A stretch of 49,047 bases of DNA from Verrucomicrobiota bacterium (GCA_030153935.1 JASKKX010000003.1:1-49047), one strand, 5' to 3'; numbered from the stretch's first letter, positions 36,925 to 46,141 are shown. Notes: generated by a model from the sequence alone, not told the origin. Numbers and translations: made by a program.

Positions 36925-37543
36925 GGTTGCCTCCAGCTGCCGGATGGGTGAGAAAATAGATGATTTCTTCCGCGGTCTGTTCCATGTCGAGTGCAATGGA
37001 CTCGACGCGACTGACTAGAAAGTGGTAGCCCGCATATGCGGGAATACCGGTGATAAGGCCTAGAGCCGTGGTGATCAGCGCGGTCCAGAGTCCTCCCGCG
37101 AGATCGCCGATTTCTGCGAGCGGTGAGCCGGCCTGCAAGGCGGCCAGCATGGTGAGCAGGCCCAGCACGGTGCCGAGCAGACCAAGCATCGGCAAAATCT
37201 GTGCCAGGATGATGAGCAGATTCATATGGCGCTCCAGGCGCGGAATTTCACGAATACCTGCCTGTTGAACCGCTTTGACCAGTTCACCTTTTGAGTCGTC
37301 ACGGTGGAGCAGTGCCGTGCGAACGAGGTGTGCGGCGGGACCGGGAGTCTGGTTGCAGATGCTGATGGCTTCCAGATCGTTGCCATGGCTGAGGTTGGTG
37401 GTGATTCCGTTGAGAAAGTCATCAATTTTAATCTGGGCGCGGTGCAGGTGAAAAAAACGCTCCAGAAAAATTGTCAGAGAGATAAATCCTCCGGCCAGAA
37501 TGAGCCATAGAACTGTTCCCCCGTTGTTTATCCATTCAATCAT
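36914..37543 (-). CDS. exbB: ExbB/TolQ/MotA-family proton-channel subunit
   Basis: A 209-residue inner-membrane protein with three helices. The second and third carry the MotA/TolQ/ExbB signature LGLLGTVLGLLTMLAALQ and ITTALGLITGIPAYAGYHFL. With ExbD it forms the stator-like channel that powers TonB. It follows the large TPR gene by 70 bases. Confidence 0.92.
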   Translation of the reverse strand: MIEWINNGGTVLWLILAGGFISLTIFLERFFHLHRAQIKIDDFLNGITTNLSHGNDLEAISICNQTPGPAAHLVRTALLHRDDSKGELVKAVQQAGIREIPRLERHMNLLIILAQILPMLGLLGTVLGLLTMLAALQAGSPLAEIGDLAGGLWTALITTALGLITGIPAYAGYHFLVSRVESIALDMEQTAEEIIYFLTHPAAGGNHES

Positions 37544-37613
37544 AACTGAACTCCTCTGTTTTTCAGGTCAGGGAGTTGTGAACATCCGTGAGCCTGAAGG
37601 CTGATGCCCGCTT

Positions 37614-40097
37614 TCACAATGCTGTTGCATGCTCCAGTTCTATTTTTTCAATCCGTTTCTGTGCCTCGTCTTTTGCCGGGACACCGGCTTCGATAATTCG
37701 TTTGTAAATATTGACGGCTTCTTTCCAGTGCTGCTGCTGCTCCTGGACGGTGGCCGCATCAAAGGCAGCGCGTGACAGCCAGAGAACGGCATCCGGTGAG
37801 AGCGGCTCGGTCTGACCGATACCGCTGTAGACGACTTCCATTCGGTGGGCGAAGGCATCATCCGCCAGCCCCAGCTTTTCTTCGCAGCGGGCGATTTTGT
37901 AAAGCACCTGCAGCTTGAGAGCGAAGGGGATTGAAGGCCGTTTGTTGAGCGCCTGATAGGCATTGAGGGCTTCCTGATAGCGTGCGGGATCGGTCGAGCC
38001 GAGTGTGAAGAGGCAGTCTGCCAACCGTCCGCGGGCGCGATCGGCCAGCGGATTGTCAGGCGCGGTTTTAATGACTTCCTCGTAGGCGAGGATGGCCCGT
38101 GCAAATTCGCCGAGTTCAGTGAGCGCTTCTCCTTGTGCAAAGCGGGTTTGGAGTATGAGCGGGCTCTCGGGAAATTCTTTGGCGATCCGGCCGTAGATCG
38201 TAAACGCCTGAAGAAAACTGTCCTGCTGAAACAGGGCGTTTCCCGCCCAGAAGAGGGCGTCGTCGGCCAGTTCATGTTTCGGGAACCGTGTAACGATATC
38301 AAGAAACATGGTATTCGCTTTTACGTAGTTCCCTCGATTGTAATAATGTTCGGCAAGCCAGAAAAGCACTTCAGGTGTCCAGACAGAGTCGGGATAATTC
38401 TCAATGAAACCGTTACAGATCGCAACTGCGGCATCGGTGTCTCCCTGCAGATAGCGACAGAAACCGCACATGTAATATGCCTGCGGCGCTTCCGGCGCGT
38501 TCGGATATTTTTCACTGACGACGCGAAAGGCTTTCAGTGCTTTGTCCCATTGCCCGGTGCGGTAGAAAATGAGGCCCTGCTGATGCAGGGCGGTTGCCTG
38601 CACAACGACATTGGTGTACTGGACAGCAATCCGATGATATTCTTCCAGCGCAAGGTTCCACTGCTGTTCCTGCTTAAGCAGATTGGCCAATTGAAACGCG
38701 GCTTGCGGCGCGAATTCACTTTCCGGAAAATCCGTTTCAGTCTGCGCGAACTCCAGACGGGCCGCATCCGTTTTATTGGCCAGCAGACTGGCCACTCCGC
38801 TTTGATACATCGCCCGTGCAGCCAGCGGATGGGTTGGGAACGACTCTGTGATTTTATGGTAGTCTTCGTGTGCCTTTTCGTATTGATTGGCGGCAAGACG
38901 CGCATCTCCTGCTTTAACAAGCGCGGAAACACCATCAACAGGGTTTGAAAATTTTGATGCGGAATTTTCGAATGCAACAGCCGCTTCTTCATATCGCTTC
39001 TGTTCCCAGAGACTCCAGCCTTTTCCAGTCAGTGCACGGGCCTGGGATGCAGAATCCGCCGTAACATCCAGATAAGCCTGAAACGCGGCTTCCGCCTCGG
39101 GATACTGCCCGGTTTTCAAGAGAGCTTCCGCTTTTTGAATCAGTATTTCTGCGGCGACGGATGCGTTGGCTGCTTCTTTGATGGCTTCATTGAACAGCGC
39201 GAAAGCCTCGGTGTTTTTCCCTTCTTCAATCAGCAGGTTGGCCCGGGCGGCTTTCTGGTAGACTCGCTGATTCGCGTCGCTGGTCAGTGTTTCAGCTTTT
39301 GCCAACATATCGGCCGCGACTGCCGGACGGCCTGAACGCTGTTCAATTGACGCCAGCTCCACCCATGCAGCAATCCGCAGGCGCGGGTGAGCGGTTTCAC
39401 TGGAGCCGATGGACCTGAACAGCCCGGCAGCTTCGGTCTGTTTTTCCTGTCCGCCGTCGGCAATCAGCTGTCGGGCCAGCTGCAGGCGGGCGGAATCAGC
39501 CAGTTCACTTTTCGGGAAGCTTTCCAGCAGTTCACGCAATGTTTTCTCCGAAGCGCTTTTCTTGTTGCGTTTCAGGTACACTCCGGCGAGATCGAGGAGA
39601 TTCTGTGCGGCATTTTCATTGTCCGGGAATTTCTGATGGAACGTTTCAAAACTTTTCTGTGCGGCACGAAAGTCTCCGGAAGCCAATTCGGCACGGCCCC
39701 TAAGACGGAGAGCCGCAGGGGCATAGGAACTTTCCGTCGGCAGCGTTTCCAATGCCTTAGAAACTGCTTTGAACTGTCCGGCACCAAACAGCGCGCGCGC
39801 CCGCCAATAGCAGAAAGCGTCCTGTTGCGGCAGATGCGTGGATTCGTCCGCTAAAATAATTGCTTCATCAAATTTATGCTGACCGATCAATGTTCGGATT
39901 AAAAGCAGTGTCAGGGTGGCCTCGTCGGTCGGCGTGTGGTCGACGCTGAGCGCCTCCCAGATCTGTTCTTTAGCCAGCGGATACAGTTCGTCTTCCAAAG
40001 CCGCCTCGATATGCCGAACGGAGAATGTCTCCTGCGCAAACAGCGCAGGTACAAACAGAAGCAATAAAACTGAAAGTCTGAATAACCGGTAGTTCAT
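37614..40097 (-). CDS. Periplasmic TPR-repeat protein, Ton operon
   Basis: An 827-residue protein with a signal peptide (LFRLSVLLLLFVPALFAQ, cut after AQ) and a chain of about eighteen TPR-like repeats to the C-terminus (for example QWDKALKAFRVVSEKYPNAP and GNYVKANTMFLDIVTRFPKH). The repeats match YbgF/BamD-type TPRs. First gene of the minus-strand run TPR-exbB-exbD-tonB-zinc ribbon. Position and repeats suggest a periplasmic scaffold that couples the Ton motor to envelope or substrate-binding partners, but the partner is unknown. Confidence 0.88.
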   Translation of the reverse strand: MNYRLFRLSVLLLLFVPALFAQETFSVRHIEAALEDELYPLAKEQIWEALSVDHTPTDEATLTLLLIRTLIGQHKFDEAIILADESTHLPQQDAFCYWRARALFGAGQFKAVSKALETLPTESSYAPAALRLRGRAELASGDFRAAQKSFETFHQKFPDNENAAQNLLDLAGVYLKRNKKSASEKTLRELLESFPKSELADSARLQLARQLIADGGQEKQTEAAGLFRSIGSSETAHPRLRIAAWVELASIEQRSGRPAVAADMLAKAETLTSDANQRVYQKAARANLLIEEGKNTEAFALFNEAIKEAANASVAAEILIQKAEALLKTGQYPEAEAAFQAYLDVTADSASQARALTGKGWSLWEQKRYEEAAVAFENSASKFSNPVDGVSALVKAGDARLAANQYEKAHEDYHKITESFPTHPLAARAMYQSGVASLLANKTDAARLEFAQTETDFPESEFAPQAAFQLANLLKQEQQWNLALEEYHRIAVQYTNVVVQATALHQQGLIFYRTGQWDKALKAFRVVSEKYPNAPEAPQAYYMCGFCRYLQGDTDAAVAICNGFIENYPDSVWTPEVLFWLAEHYYNRGNYVKANTMFLDIVTRFPKHELADDALFWAGNALFQQDSFLQAFTIYGRIAKEFPESPLILQTRFAQGEALTELGEFARAILAYEEVIKTAPDNPLADRARGRLADCLFTLGSTDPARYQEALNAYQALNKRPSIPFALKLQVLYKIARCEEKLGLADDAFAHRMEVVYSGIGQTEPLSPDAVLWLSRAAFDAATVQEQQQHWKEAVNIYKRIIEAGVPAKDEAQKRIEKIELEHATAL

Positions 40098-40222
40098 CGG
40101 GCGGAGTATCCTATGTCACGGGCTTTTCTTCCAGTCTTTTTCCTGAAGTCATTGCCTCTGTGTGTCTTCAGGCAATAGGTTCATTTGCGAGACGCTATAA
40201 GCTTCCGTGAAATAATATAGAT

Positions 40223-40252
40223 ACCCCGGGTTAAAGCCGGGGGTTCTTTTTT
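40223..40252 (+). terminator. Intrinsic terminator-like hairpin
   Basis: CCCCGG (40224-40229) pairs with CCGGGG (40237-40242) and is followed on the plus strand by TTCTTTTTT (40244-40252). No plus-strand gene of known function ends here, so it may serve the unknown plus-strand transcription or just be a mini-hairpin repeat. On the minus strand it could weakly end the DRTGG gene. Confidence 0.4.
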
Positions 40253-40283
40253 AATCCCAGCTCATGGCAGAGCTGAGCTGATC

Positions 40284-40577
40284 TTGCTTTCCACAGCAAT
40301 TGCCGGCAGAACCAAGAAAGGTTCCGTTTTCAAGCCGTTCCATCAACCGAACGGAGGACTTTGGGCAGACGGCATCGATCTTTCCGGTGTGGACGAACCA
40401 TTGAAACAGATGACTGCCGGAACGCGGCTGCGTGGATTCCCGATCGGTAAACCGGAAACCTATATGATGATGAGCGTATCCGGGGCCGAACGGATGATGT
40501 CCGGTTCTGCAAGGGATGCCGCATTTGTTGAAGTCAGAAGCATTGGCGGTCTCAGCCGGCGGGATATTCCGTTTCTT
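40284..40577 (+). other. Protein-like plus-strand frame, possible gene fragment
   Basis: The frame reads FHQPNGGLWADGIDLSGVDE and AGTRLRGFPIGKPETYMMMS, with codon use like the real genes around it. It then runs antisense into the DRTGG gene and loses character. There is no good start codon. No family recognised; it may be the remnant of a lost gene. Confidence 0.25.
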
Positions 40578-41744
40578 CTAAAGCCCGATCGAGCGAATAA
40601 GACGTTCCACAGGAAAGTGTTCACTGAACAGTTCTTCGATCTGCCGATGTTTCTGCCGATCATAGAGTTGAAGTTTGGTGTTTCTGAATACTTTGTAGAG
40701 TGTCTGGTCCACTGCACCGGCATCGTCGGGCACAATCAATGTCGGAATGCCGCTTGCTTCGATCATATCAACGGCTTTTTCATTCGGCATTTTGTCGTTG
40801 GCGCAGGTGAGGATGATGCCACCAAGATGATTTTCATTCAGCGAGCGGCTGAACTCAATGATCCGCTGCAGGCGGCGATGTGAACCTGCGCCGAGCACGG
40901 CGATGTCACGCGCTTTCAGGTGTTCAGCCGCGATGAACGACTCGCTTCCCTGGGAGATGACATTGACCTGCCGGCAGGGCAGCTGCCAGTGTGCTTCGTT
41001 ATTTTCATTCAACGTCCGGCAGGTTTTGAAACTGTCGCTGATGAGCTGCATGGAAGGATTATTCAGGTATTTCACCTGCGGCATATAACCGAATACCTTC
41101 AGGGAAGGATTCCACTCCGGAAAAATGCGGTTGATCGCCGTTTCATGAAGGACTTCTTTCATCATATCGATTTTTTCAGGAATCACTTTATTGAAAAGAA
41201 TCCCTGCTACATGACTGTGATGATGGGAAAAATAGGAAAGATCCACTTCCAGTTCGTCCAGCGGTCTGCCTATTCCGCCGCCGACCAGATAGAGAATCTT
41301 TGCGTTCAGCAGATTGGCGACGCGGGCGTTTGAGAGACCGACCACAGAACCAACCCCCGGATGACCAGTACCTTCGGCGATAATCAGCTGTTTGTCAGAT
41401 AAATGTTCCATAGTCTGCAGAATCGCCTGTTCATAGGCCGCCGTCCGCTGTTGCGGATTATCACTGATGATATAGTCCCGCGTAACCCCGTCTCCGACGC
41501 GAACAGGAGAGAGCAGACTCAGATTCGGCATTTCCAGTTTCGTGAACTCCTGAACGATTCGCACGTCTTTATCAATCCGTTCTCCTGAGGGAAGCGCAAC
41601 GAGTTCCTGACCCACCGGTTTGAAATAACCGATGTCCTGCAGATTGATCAGCTTAGACAATGCTGAAATGATCCCGAGGCTGGCAACGGTTTTCCCGGCA
41701 TGCTGCCGTTCTCCGGCGATATAGATGACCATCGGTTTTTTCAT
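40578..41744 (-). CDS. P-loop/DRTGG-domain protein (N-terminal Pta-like)
   Basis: A 388-residue protein matching the BioD-like plus DRTGG region found at the N-terminus of long phosphotransacetylases (COG0857), without the catalytic Pta domain. Residues ~1-190 form the AAA_26/dethiobiotin-synthase-like P-loop domain: IYIAGERQHAGKTVASLG (Walker A), IIAEGTGHPGVGSVVGLSNA. Residues ~215-330 are the DRTGG domain. Such stand-alone proteins accompany hydrogenase and acetate-metabolism loci. Here it is the last gene downstream of the hydrogenase maturation operon, behind a decayed toxin-antitoxin pair. Its role is probably regulatory or nucleotide-sensing; not established. Confidence 0.82.
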   Translation of the reverse strand: MKKPMVIYIAGERQHAGKTVASLGIISALSKLINLQDIGYFKPVGQELVALPSGERIDKDVRIVQEFTKLEMPNLSLLSPVRVGDGVTRDYIISDNPQQRTAAYEQAILQTMEHLSDKQLIIAEGTGHPGVGSVVGLSNARVANLLNAKILYLVGGGIGRPLDELEVDLSYFSHHHSHVAGILFNKVIPEKIDMMKEVLHETAINRIFPEWNPSLKVFGYMPQVKYLNNPSMQLISDSFKTCRTLNENNEAHWQLPCRQVNVISQGSESFIAAEHLKARDIAVLGAGSHRRLQRIIEFSRSLNENHLGGIILTCANDKMPNEKAVDMIEASGIPTLIVPDDAGAVDQTLYKVFRNTKLQLYDRQKHRQIEELFSEHFPVERLIRSIGL

Positions 41745-41833
41745 CGGGGCTCTCCTTCGGGACGAATCTATTATATTATCTCAGTTTTTAAAGACGCGTG
41801 GATCCAGGGGCAGGCTCGGCGGGATTCCGATTT

Positions 41834-42073
41834 TTATTTTTGGAAAAGAGAGATGCTGTGGATTGAAAAGATCGTTGGATTCATTCGGTATACCCGCACT
41901 CGGAACACAGAGAATCGCCGAGCGGTTTTGGCGGATCCAACGATCCCCAGCAGGGCGGGGGACAGACTGCCTGCGGTGTAAACCATCACATTCCCTTTTG
42001 AGTTCCAGCGTTCCCCCGCTATTCGAGCCCCTTCGCCGTCGAATGTCGAAGATATATCTTTTTCGTGTACCAT
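41834..42073 (-). pseudogene. RES-domain toxin remnant
   Basis: The frame reads MVHEKDISSTFDGEGARIAG, then ERWNSKGNVMVYTAGSLSPA, the start of a RES-family NAD+-degrading toxin. Homology stops after about 45 residues (GIVGSAKTARRF is foreign), so about two-thirds of the toxin, including much of the catalytic core, is missing. It directly follows the Xre/MbcA-type antitoxin, the normal RES-Xre order. Probably inactive. Confidence 0.75.
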
Positions 42074-42087
42074 GCGCCTCGCCTGAA

Positions 42088-42354
42088 TCAGCAGCAGAAT
42101 ACCCCGTGCTCAATGCGTCGCAACCGCTTTTCAACGTCGTGTGCCCCCGGTTCTGTGTCGGCATACGTCAGAGGGGGGTCTCCTCCGAAAATTTCTTTCG
42201 GCGCGGCGAACCACTGCCGGACAGTATTTTCTTCCTTTTTGAACAGACGCCCCGCCCAGTAAACCCGCTCCGATTCATTAAACTTGATTCTTCCGATAAT
42301 CTCCTGACGGTTGACCGCATAGCTGAACAACGCAACGGGCTCTTCGCCCATCAT
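42088..42354 (-). CDS. MbcA/ParS/Xre-type antitoxin
   Basis: An 88-residue protein matching the toxin-binding domain of RES-Xre antitoxins. The C-terminal half reads VRQWFAAPKEIFGGDPPLTY, then ADTEPGAHDVEKRLRRIEHG, a standard DUF2384 pattern. The usual N-terminal helix-turn-helix is absent: upstream in frame there is only ELLGKEFQTGL before the hydE stop. ATG 42354 has GGGAGG five bases before it. It lies 58 bases after hydE and just before the broken RES gene. Whether an orphan antitoxin is still made is unknown. Confidence 0.75.
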   Translation of the reverse strand: MMGEEPVALFSYAVNRQEIIGRIKFNESERVYWAGRLFKKEENTVRQWFAAPKEIFGGDPPLTYADTEPGAHDVEKRLRRIEHGVFCC

Positions 42355-42412
42355 CTTTACCTCCCGCAATCCCGTCTGAAATTCTTTTCCGAGCAGTTCA
42401 TTTGTTCTGTGG

Positions 42413-43507
42413 TCAGCTCCTCATTCGCTTGGCGTAGTGCCTGGAATCGCCCCATTCATTGAACCCGATGGTCTCTCCGATGCCCTGAATGCGGTGAGTG
42501 AGGCAGCCTCGGCACATGGAGGAGTTTTCGTCGAGACACGGTTTGTTGTCGTAGAGCCTATAGTTCGGACGATAGTCGGTTTCTGTAACATTCGGCATAA
42601 TCACATTCGCACCGCATTGCAGACCCATTTCCCGACCGGTATGTTCCAGCGCCTGCAGTGCGGTAGCCGCGGCGATATTGACATCTTTCAGAGTAATCCG
42701 TGTTACCGCAATCATTTTCAGTCCAAGTATCAGCGCAGCCTGTCTCTGCCCGTCTGTATAGGGCGGAATCTTTTTGCCCATCGGTGTATCACGGTGCGGG
42801 ATGTAGGGCCCCATACCGATCATATCGACATCAATCTCTTTCATGAAAAGGATATCGTTAACGAGGTCTTCGCTGGTTTGTCCAGGCAGGCCCATCATGA
42901 CGCCGGTGCCCACCTGGTAACCGGTTTTCTTCAGCAGTGCCAGACAGTTCTTGCGCACCTCCAGGCTGTGATCTGCCGGATGAAACCGGCGGTAGAGTTC
43001 CGGACTGGTGGTTTCAATGCGCAGCAGGTACCGATGTGCTCCGGCCTCCCGCCAGCGGCGGTAGGTTTCCTCCGTCTGTTCACCGAGCGACAGCGTGATC
43101 CCCAGTTTGCCGTCAGTTCGTTCTTTAATACGTTTAATGACCCGTTCAATTAGATCGATATAAGCGGAATCCTGTCGTTCACCGGACTGGATCACTGCGG
43201 AGCCATACTCGTTTTCGAATGCCCAGACCGCTTCGCGGACGATTTCCTCTTCATCCATCATAAAGCGCTCGACCTGCGTGTTGCTCTTGCGGATTCCGCA
43301 GTAATAGCAGTCTTTTACGCAAATATTGCTGCACTCAATGATGCCGCGGAAATAGGCGACTTTCCCGACGTATCTGGCCTTCACCCGGTACGCGCAGTCA
43401 TACAGCGCCTGAAGCTCCGCCGGATCAGAAATATCCAGCAAAGCTTTCATCTCCGCTGGAGTCAGTTCGTCATCACGGTCGACTTTATCTAATATGTTAT
43501 GGGACAT
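42413..43507 (-). CDS. hydE: [FeFe]-hydrogenase maturation radical SAM enzyme HydE
   Basis: Works with HydG and HydF to build the diiron subsite of [FeFe] hydrogenase. CSNICVKDCYYCGIRKSN contains the CxxxCxxC cluster motif (about residue 60). RIETTSPELYRRFHP and MMGLPGQTSEDLVNDILFM are typical. The tail CLDENSSMCRGC supplies extra cysteines like the second cluster of some HydE proteins. I choose ATG 43507 (MSHNILDKVD), 364 residues; the longer frame upstream overlaps hydG. Gap to hydG is 19 bases. Confidence 0.93.
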   Translation of the reverse strand: MSHNILDKVDRDDELTPAEMKALLDISDPAELQALYDCAYRVKARYVGKVAYFRGIIECSNICVKDCYYCGIRKSNTQVERFMMDEEEIVREAVWAFENEYGSAVIQSGERQDSAYIDLIERVIKRIKERTDGKLGITLSLGEQTEETYRRWREAGAHRYLLRIETTSPELYRRFHPADHSLEVRKNCLALLKKTGYQVGTGVMMGLPGQTSEDLVNDILFMKEIDVDMIGMGPYIPHRDTPMGKKIPPYTDGQRQAALILGLKMIAVTRITLKDVNIAAATALQALEHTGREMGLQCGANVIMPNVTETDYRPNYRLYDNKPCLDENSSMCRGCLTHRIQGIGETIGFNEWGDSRHYAKRMRS

Positions 43508-43526
43508 AGCGGTCCATTCCGTCTGA

Positions 43527-44933
43527 TTAAAAATAAAGGTCGCGATCACCAGCTTTGACCTGTTCGATGCGGTCGAGAAGCTGCGTTTTCTGATCTCCGA
43601 CAGGCATACGCTCCAGTTCGCGTGCGATCTGTCGCAGCCCGGCTTTATTTGTTTCCGGCGACCCGTAATCTTCCATGTATTCAAGGAAGGTCAGCACGGC
43701 ATTCGGGGTGCAGAATCGTTTGACAAATCCGGGGATGGCGAATTCCATGAAATGTTCGCCGGTGCGTCCGAGCCGGTAGCAGCCGGTGCAGAAGCTGGGC
43801 AGGAAACCGGCCTCACAGAGTTCACGAATCACCTGGTCCAGCGAGCGTCCGTCGTTGAGCACAAACTGACTCTTTTTGTAGCTTTCCCTGCTCTGAGAAT
43901 AGGCCCCGACACCGATGTCGGATCCGGCATCGATCTGGGAAACGCCGAACTGAATGACTTCATTCCGGATGGCCGTTGATTCGCGACAGGTCAGAATCAG
44001 CCCGGTATAGGGCACCGACAGCCGCAGAATAGCAATGAGCCGTTTGAAATCATAGTCGCTGACTCCGGCGGGCGGGTGGTCACACAGTGCCGTGCCGATG
44101 GCCGGCTCGATGCGCGGAAAAGAAATGGTGTGCGGTCCGACGTTAAACTTCTCTTCCAGATGGATGGTATGATAGAGCAGGGCCATGGTTTCGAAACGCC
44201 AGTCGAACAGTCCCATCAGCGCGCCGATACCGAGATCATCAATGCCGCCTTCCTGTGCCCGGTCCATACCGAAAAGGCGCCAGAGATAATTACTCTTGGG
44301 ACCTGACGGATGCATCGCTTTGTAGGTTGCCTGATGGTAGGTTTCCTGGAAAATCTGGTAGGTACCGATACCGGCGGATTTCACCAGTTTATACCCTTCG
44401 ACATCCAGTGGCGCGGCGTTGATATTGACGCGGCGGATTTCGCCGTTGCCGTGTTTCTGACTGTACACCTCTTTGACAGTGTCGTGAATGAACTGGGCAT
44501 CATATTTCGGATGTTCACCGTAGACCAGAATCAGTCGTTTATGACCCCGGTTAACCAGCTCTTCGATCTCTCGGTCCAGTTCGGGCAGTGTAAGTGATTT
44601 ACGGGCGACTTTCTTGTTGCTGCTGCGGAAACCGCAGTAACTGCAATTGTTAATGCACTCGTTCCCGACGTAGAGAGGAGCAAACAGCACGATGCGGTTG
44701 CCGTAGATCCGTTTCTTGAGTTCACGTGCCCCCTCGAAAATTTCTTCGGCCAGTGCCGGATCGTCGGCGTTGATCAACACCGCCATCTCTTCCGGATCAA
44801 GCCGCTTCTTATCCAGCGACTTAGCAATAATTTCGCGCACCCGTTCCACCGAGGGGTTTTTCGTACTTTCCAATGTCCGGAAAATTTCATTTTCCGGAAT
44901 AAAGGACGTCAATCCTTCCGTATTGATTTTCAT
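43527..44933 (-). CDS. hydG: [FeFe]-hydrogenase maturation tyrosine lyase HydG
   Basis: Radical SAM enzyme that cleaves tyrosine to p-cresol and supplies CO and CN ligands for the H-cluster. The motif CINNCSYCGFRSSNK lies near residue 97. IFQETYHQATYKAMHPSGPK and IGALMGLFDWRFETMAL are characteristic. The C-terminal iron-sulphur motif FCTGCYRLGRTGEHFMEFAI carries the second cluster cysteines. 468 residues. The start overlaps the hydF stop by four bases, so the two are co-translated. Confidence 0.95.
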   Translation of the reverse strand: MKINTEGLTSFIPENEIFRTLESTKNPSVERVREIIAKSLDKKRLDPEEMAVLINADDPALAEEIFEGARELKKRIYGNRIVLFAPLYVGNECINNCSYCGFRSSNKKVARKSLTLPELDREIEELVNRGHKRLILVYGEHPKYDAQFIHDTVKEVYSQKHGNGEIRRVNINAAPLDVEGYKLVKSAGIGTYQIFQETYHQATYKAMHPSGPKSNYLWRLFGMDRAQEGGIDDLGIGALMGLFDWRFETMALLYHTIHLEEKFNVGPHTISFPRIEPAIGTALCDHPPAGVSDYDFKRLIAILRLSVPYTGLILTCRESTAIRNEVIQFGVSQIDAGSDIGVGAYSQSRESYKKSQFVLNDGRSLDQVIRELCEAGFLPSFCTGCYRLGRTGEHFMEFAIPGFVKRFCTPNAVLTFLEYMEDYGSPETNKAGLRQIARELERMPVGDQKTQLLDRIEQVKAGDRDLYF

Positions 44934-46141
44934 GATAGTCTCCTTTCAAAAGCATCCAACGCAGCAGGGAAGGGCGAGAGCACCCGTTTGAGAACCCCTT
45001 GGGTTTGGGAAATACAAAGTCCATAGTTTGTAATCGGCACTCCTGCCGTCTCACATTTTTCAATGCGCGAAAGAATTTCACGGCGGTTGTGCATACAGCC
45101 GCCGCACTGAACAACGAGGCTGTATTCCTTCAGATTCTCCGGGAAGTCGCGTCCGGCATAGACCTCAATTTCCAGCGCACAGCCGCAGTACTGCCGCAGC
45201 CAGCGCGGGATTTTCACACGGCCGATGTCATCTTCCGCTGCATGATGACTGCACGATTCGGCAATCAGTACCTTGTTTCCGTCTTTCAGATTTTCAATAG
45301 CTGCCGCGCCCGCCGCCAGTTTCGGCAGGTCCCCTTTCAGGCGGGCAAAAAGAATCGAAAAGGTTGTGCAGGGAATATCCTTCGGGGTGTCGCCGACCAT
45401 TTTCAGGACCACCTGTGAATCGCAGATCACCAGATCCGGCGGTTCGCGCAGCAGCCGGAGCATATGCGTATATTCGCGCTCTTTAACAACCAGAGCGGCG
45501 GCATCGCTGTCGAGAGCATCGCGGATCGTTGAGACCTGCGGCAGAATCAGCCGTCCTTTCGGAGCCTGGAGGTCAATCGGTACAATCAGCACAATGACGC
45601 CTCCCGGTTTGACCAGATCCCCGACCAGCGGCGGCGGCTGGATGAACTCCTCGGGGCAGATGGCGATCAGCCGGGCTTTGAGTTGTGAGAGAACTTTTTC
45701 ACGGGTCGTCAAATCGGTGGAATTACATGCCAGAGCAGAAGAATCAGACGGGTCCGTCAGATCGGCTTTATTCGCAATGCGGATTACAGGAATGTTTTTC
45801 TCTGCGGCACGCGTTTCAACCGTTTTTTCATACTCACCGAATCGTCCGCCGTCGCAAATCAGCAGAATCACATCGGCGCGATCCAAAACCTTTTCTGTTT
45901 TTTCGATGCGTCGGGCGCCCAGCATGGAGGTGTCGTCAAGGCCGGCCGTGTCGAGGAAAACCACCGGTCCGAGCGGCAGCAGTTCCATCGTTTTTTCAAC
46001 GACATCGGTTGTTGTTCCCGCCTGTTCGGAAACAATTGAAACCTCCTGGCCGGTAATCAGGTTCAGAAAGCTCGATTTTCCCACGTTCGTGCGGCCGAAC
46101 AGCGCAATGTGCAATCGAAGACTTTTGGGGGTTGTTTTCAT
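44930..46141 (-). CDS. hydF: [FeFe]-hydrogenase maturation GTPase HydF
   Basis: Scaffold that assembles and hands over the diiron cluster. GTPase motifs: GRTNVGKSSFLN (P-loop, residue ~15), VSEQAGTTTDVVEKTM (G2), FLDTAGLDD (G3), NKADLTD (G4). The C-terminal cluster site reads ESCSHH and, about 45 residues on, VVQCGGCMHNR. This keeps the three cysteines of CxH...(H)CxxC but has Gln where His is usual. ATG 46141 gives 403 residues; ATG 46156 is in frame. Overlaps hydG by four bases. Confidence 0.94.
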   Translation of the reverse strand: MKTTPKSLRLHIALFGRTNVGKSSFLNLITGQEVSIVSEQAGTTTDVVEKTMELLPLGPVVFLDTAGLDDTSMLGARRIEKTEKVLDRADVILLICDGGRFGEYEKTVETRAAEKNIPVIRIANKADLTDPSDSSALACNSTDLTTREKVLSQLKARLIAICPEEFIQPPPLVGDLVKPGGVIVLIVPIDLQAPKGRLILPQVSTIRDALDSDAAALVVKEREYTHMLRLLREPPDLVICDSQVVLKMVGDTPKDIPCTTFSILFARLKGDLPKLAAGAAAIENLKDGNKVLIAESCSHHAAEDDIGRVKIPRWLRQYCGCALEIEVYAGRDFPENLKEYSLVVQCGGCMHNRREILSRIEKCETAGVPITNYGLCISQTQGVLKRVLSPFPAALDAFERRLS

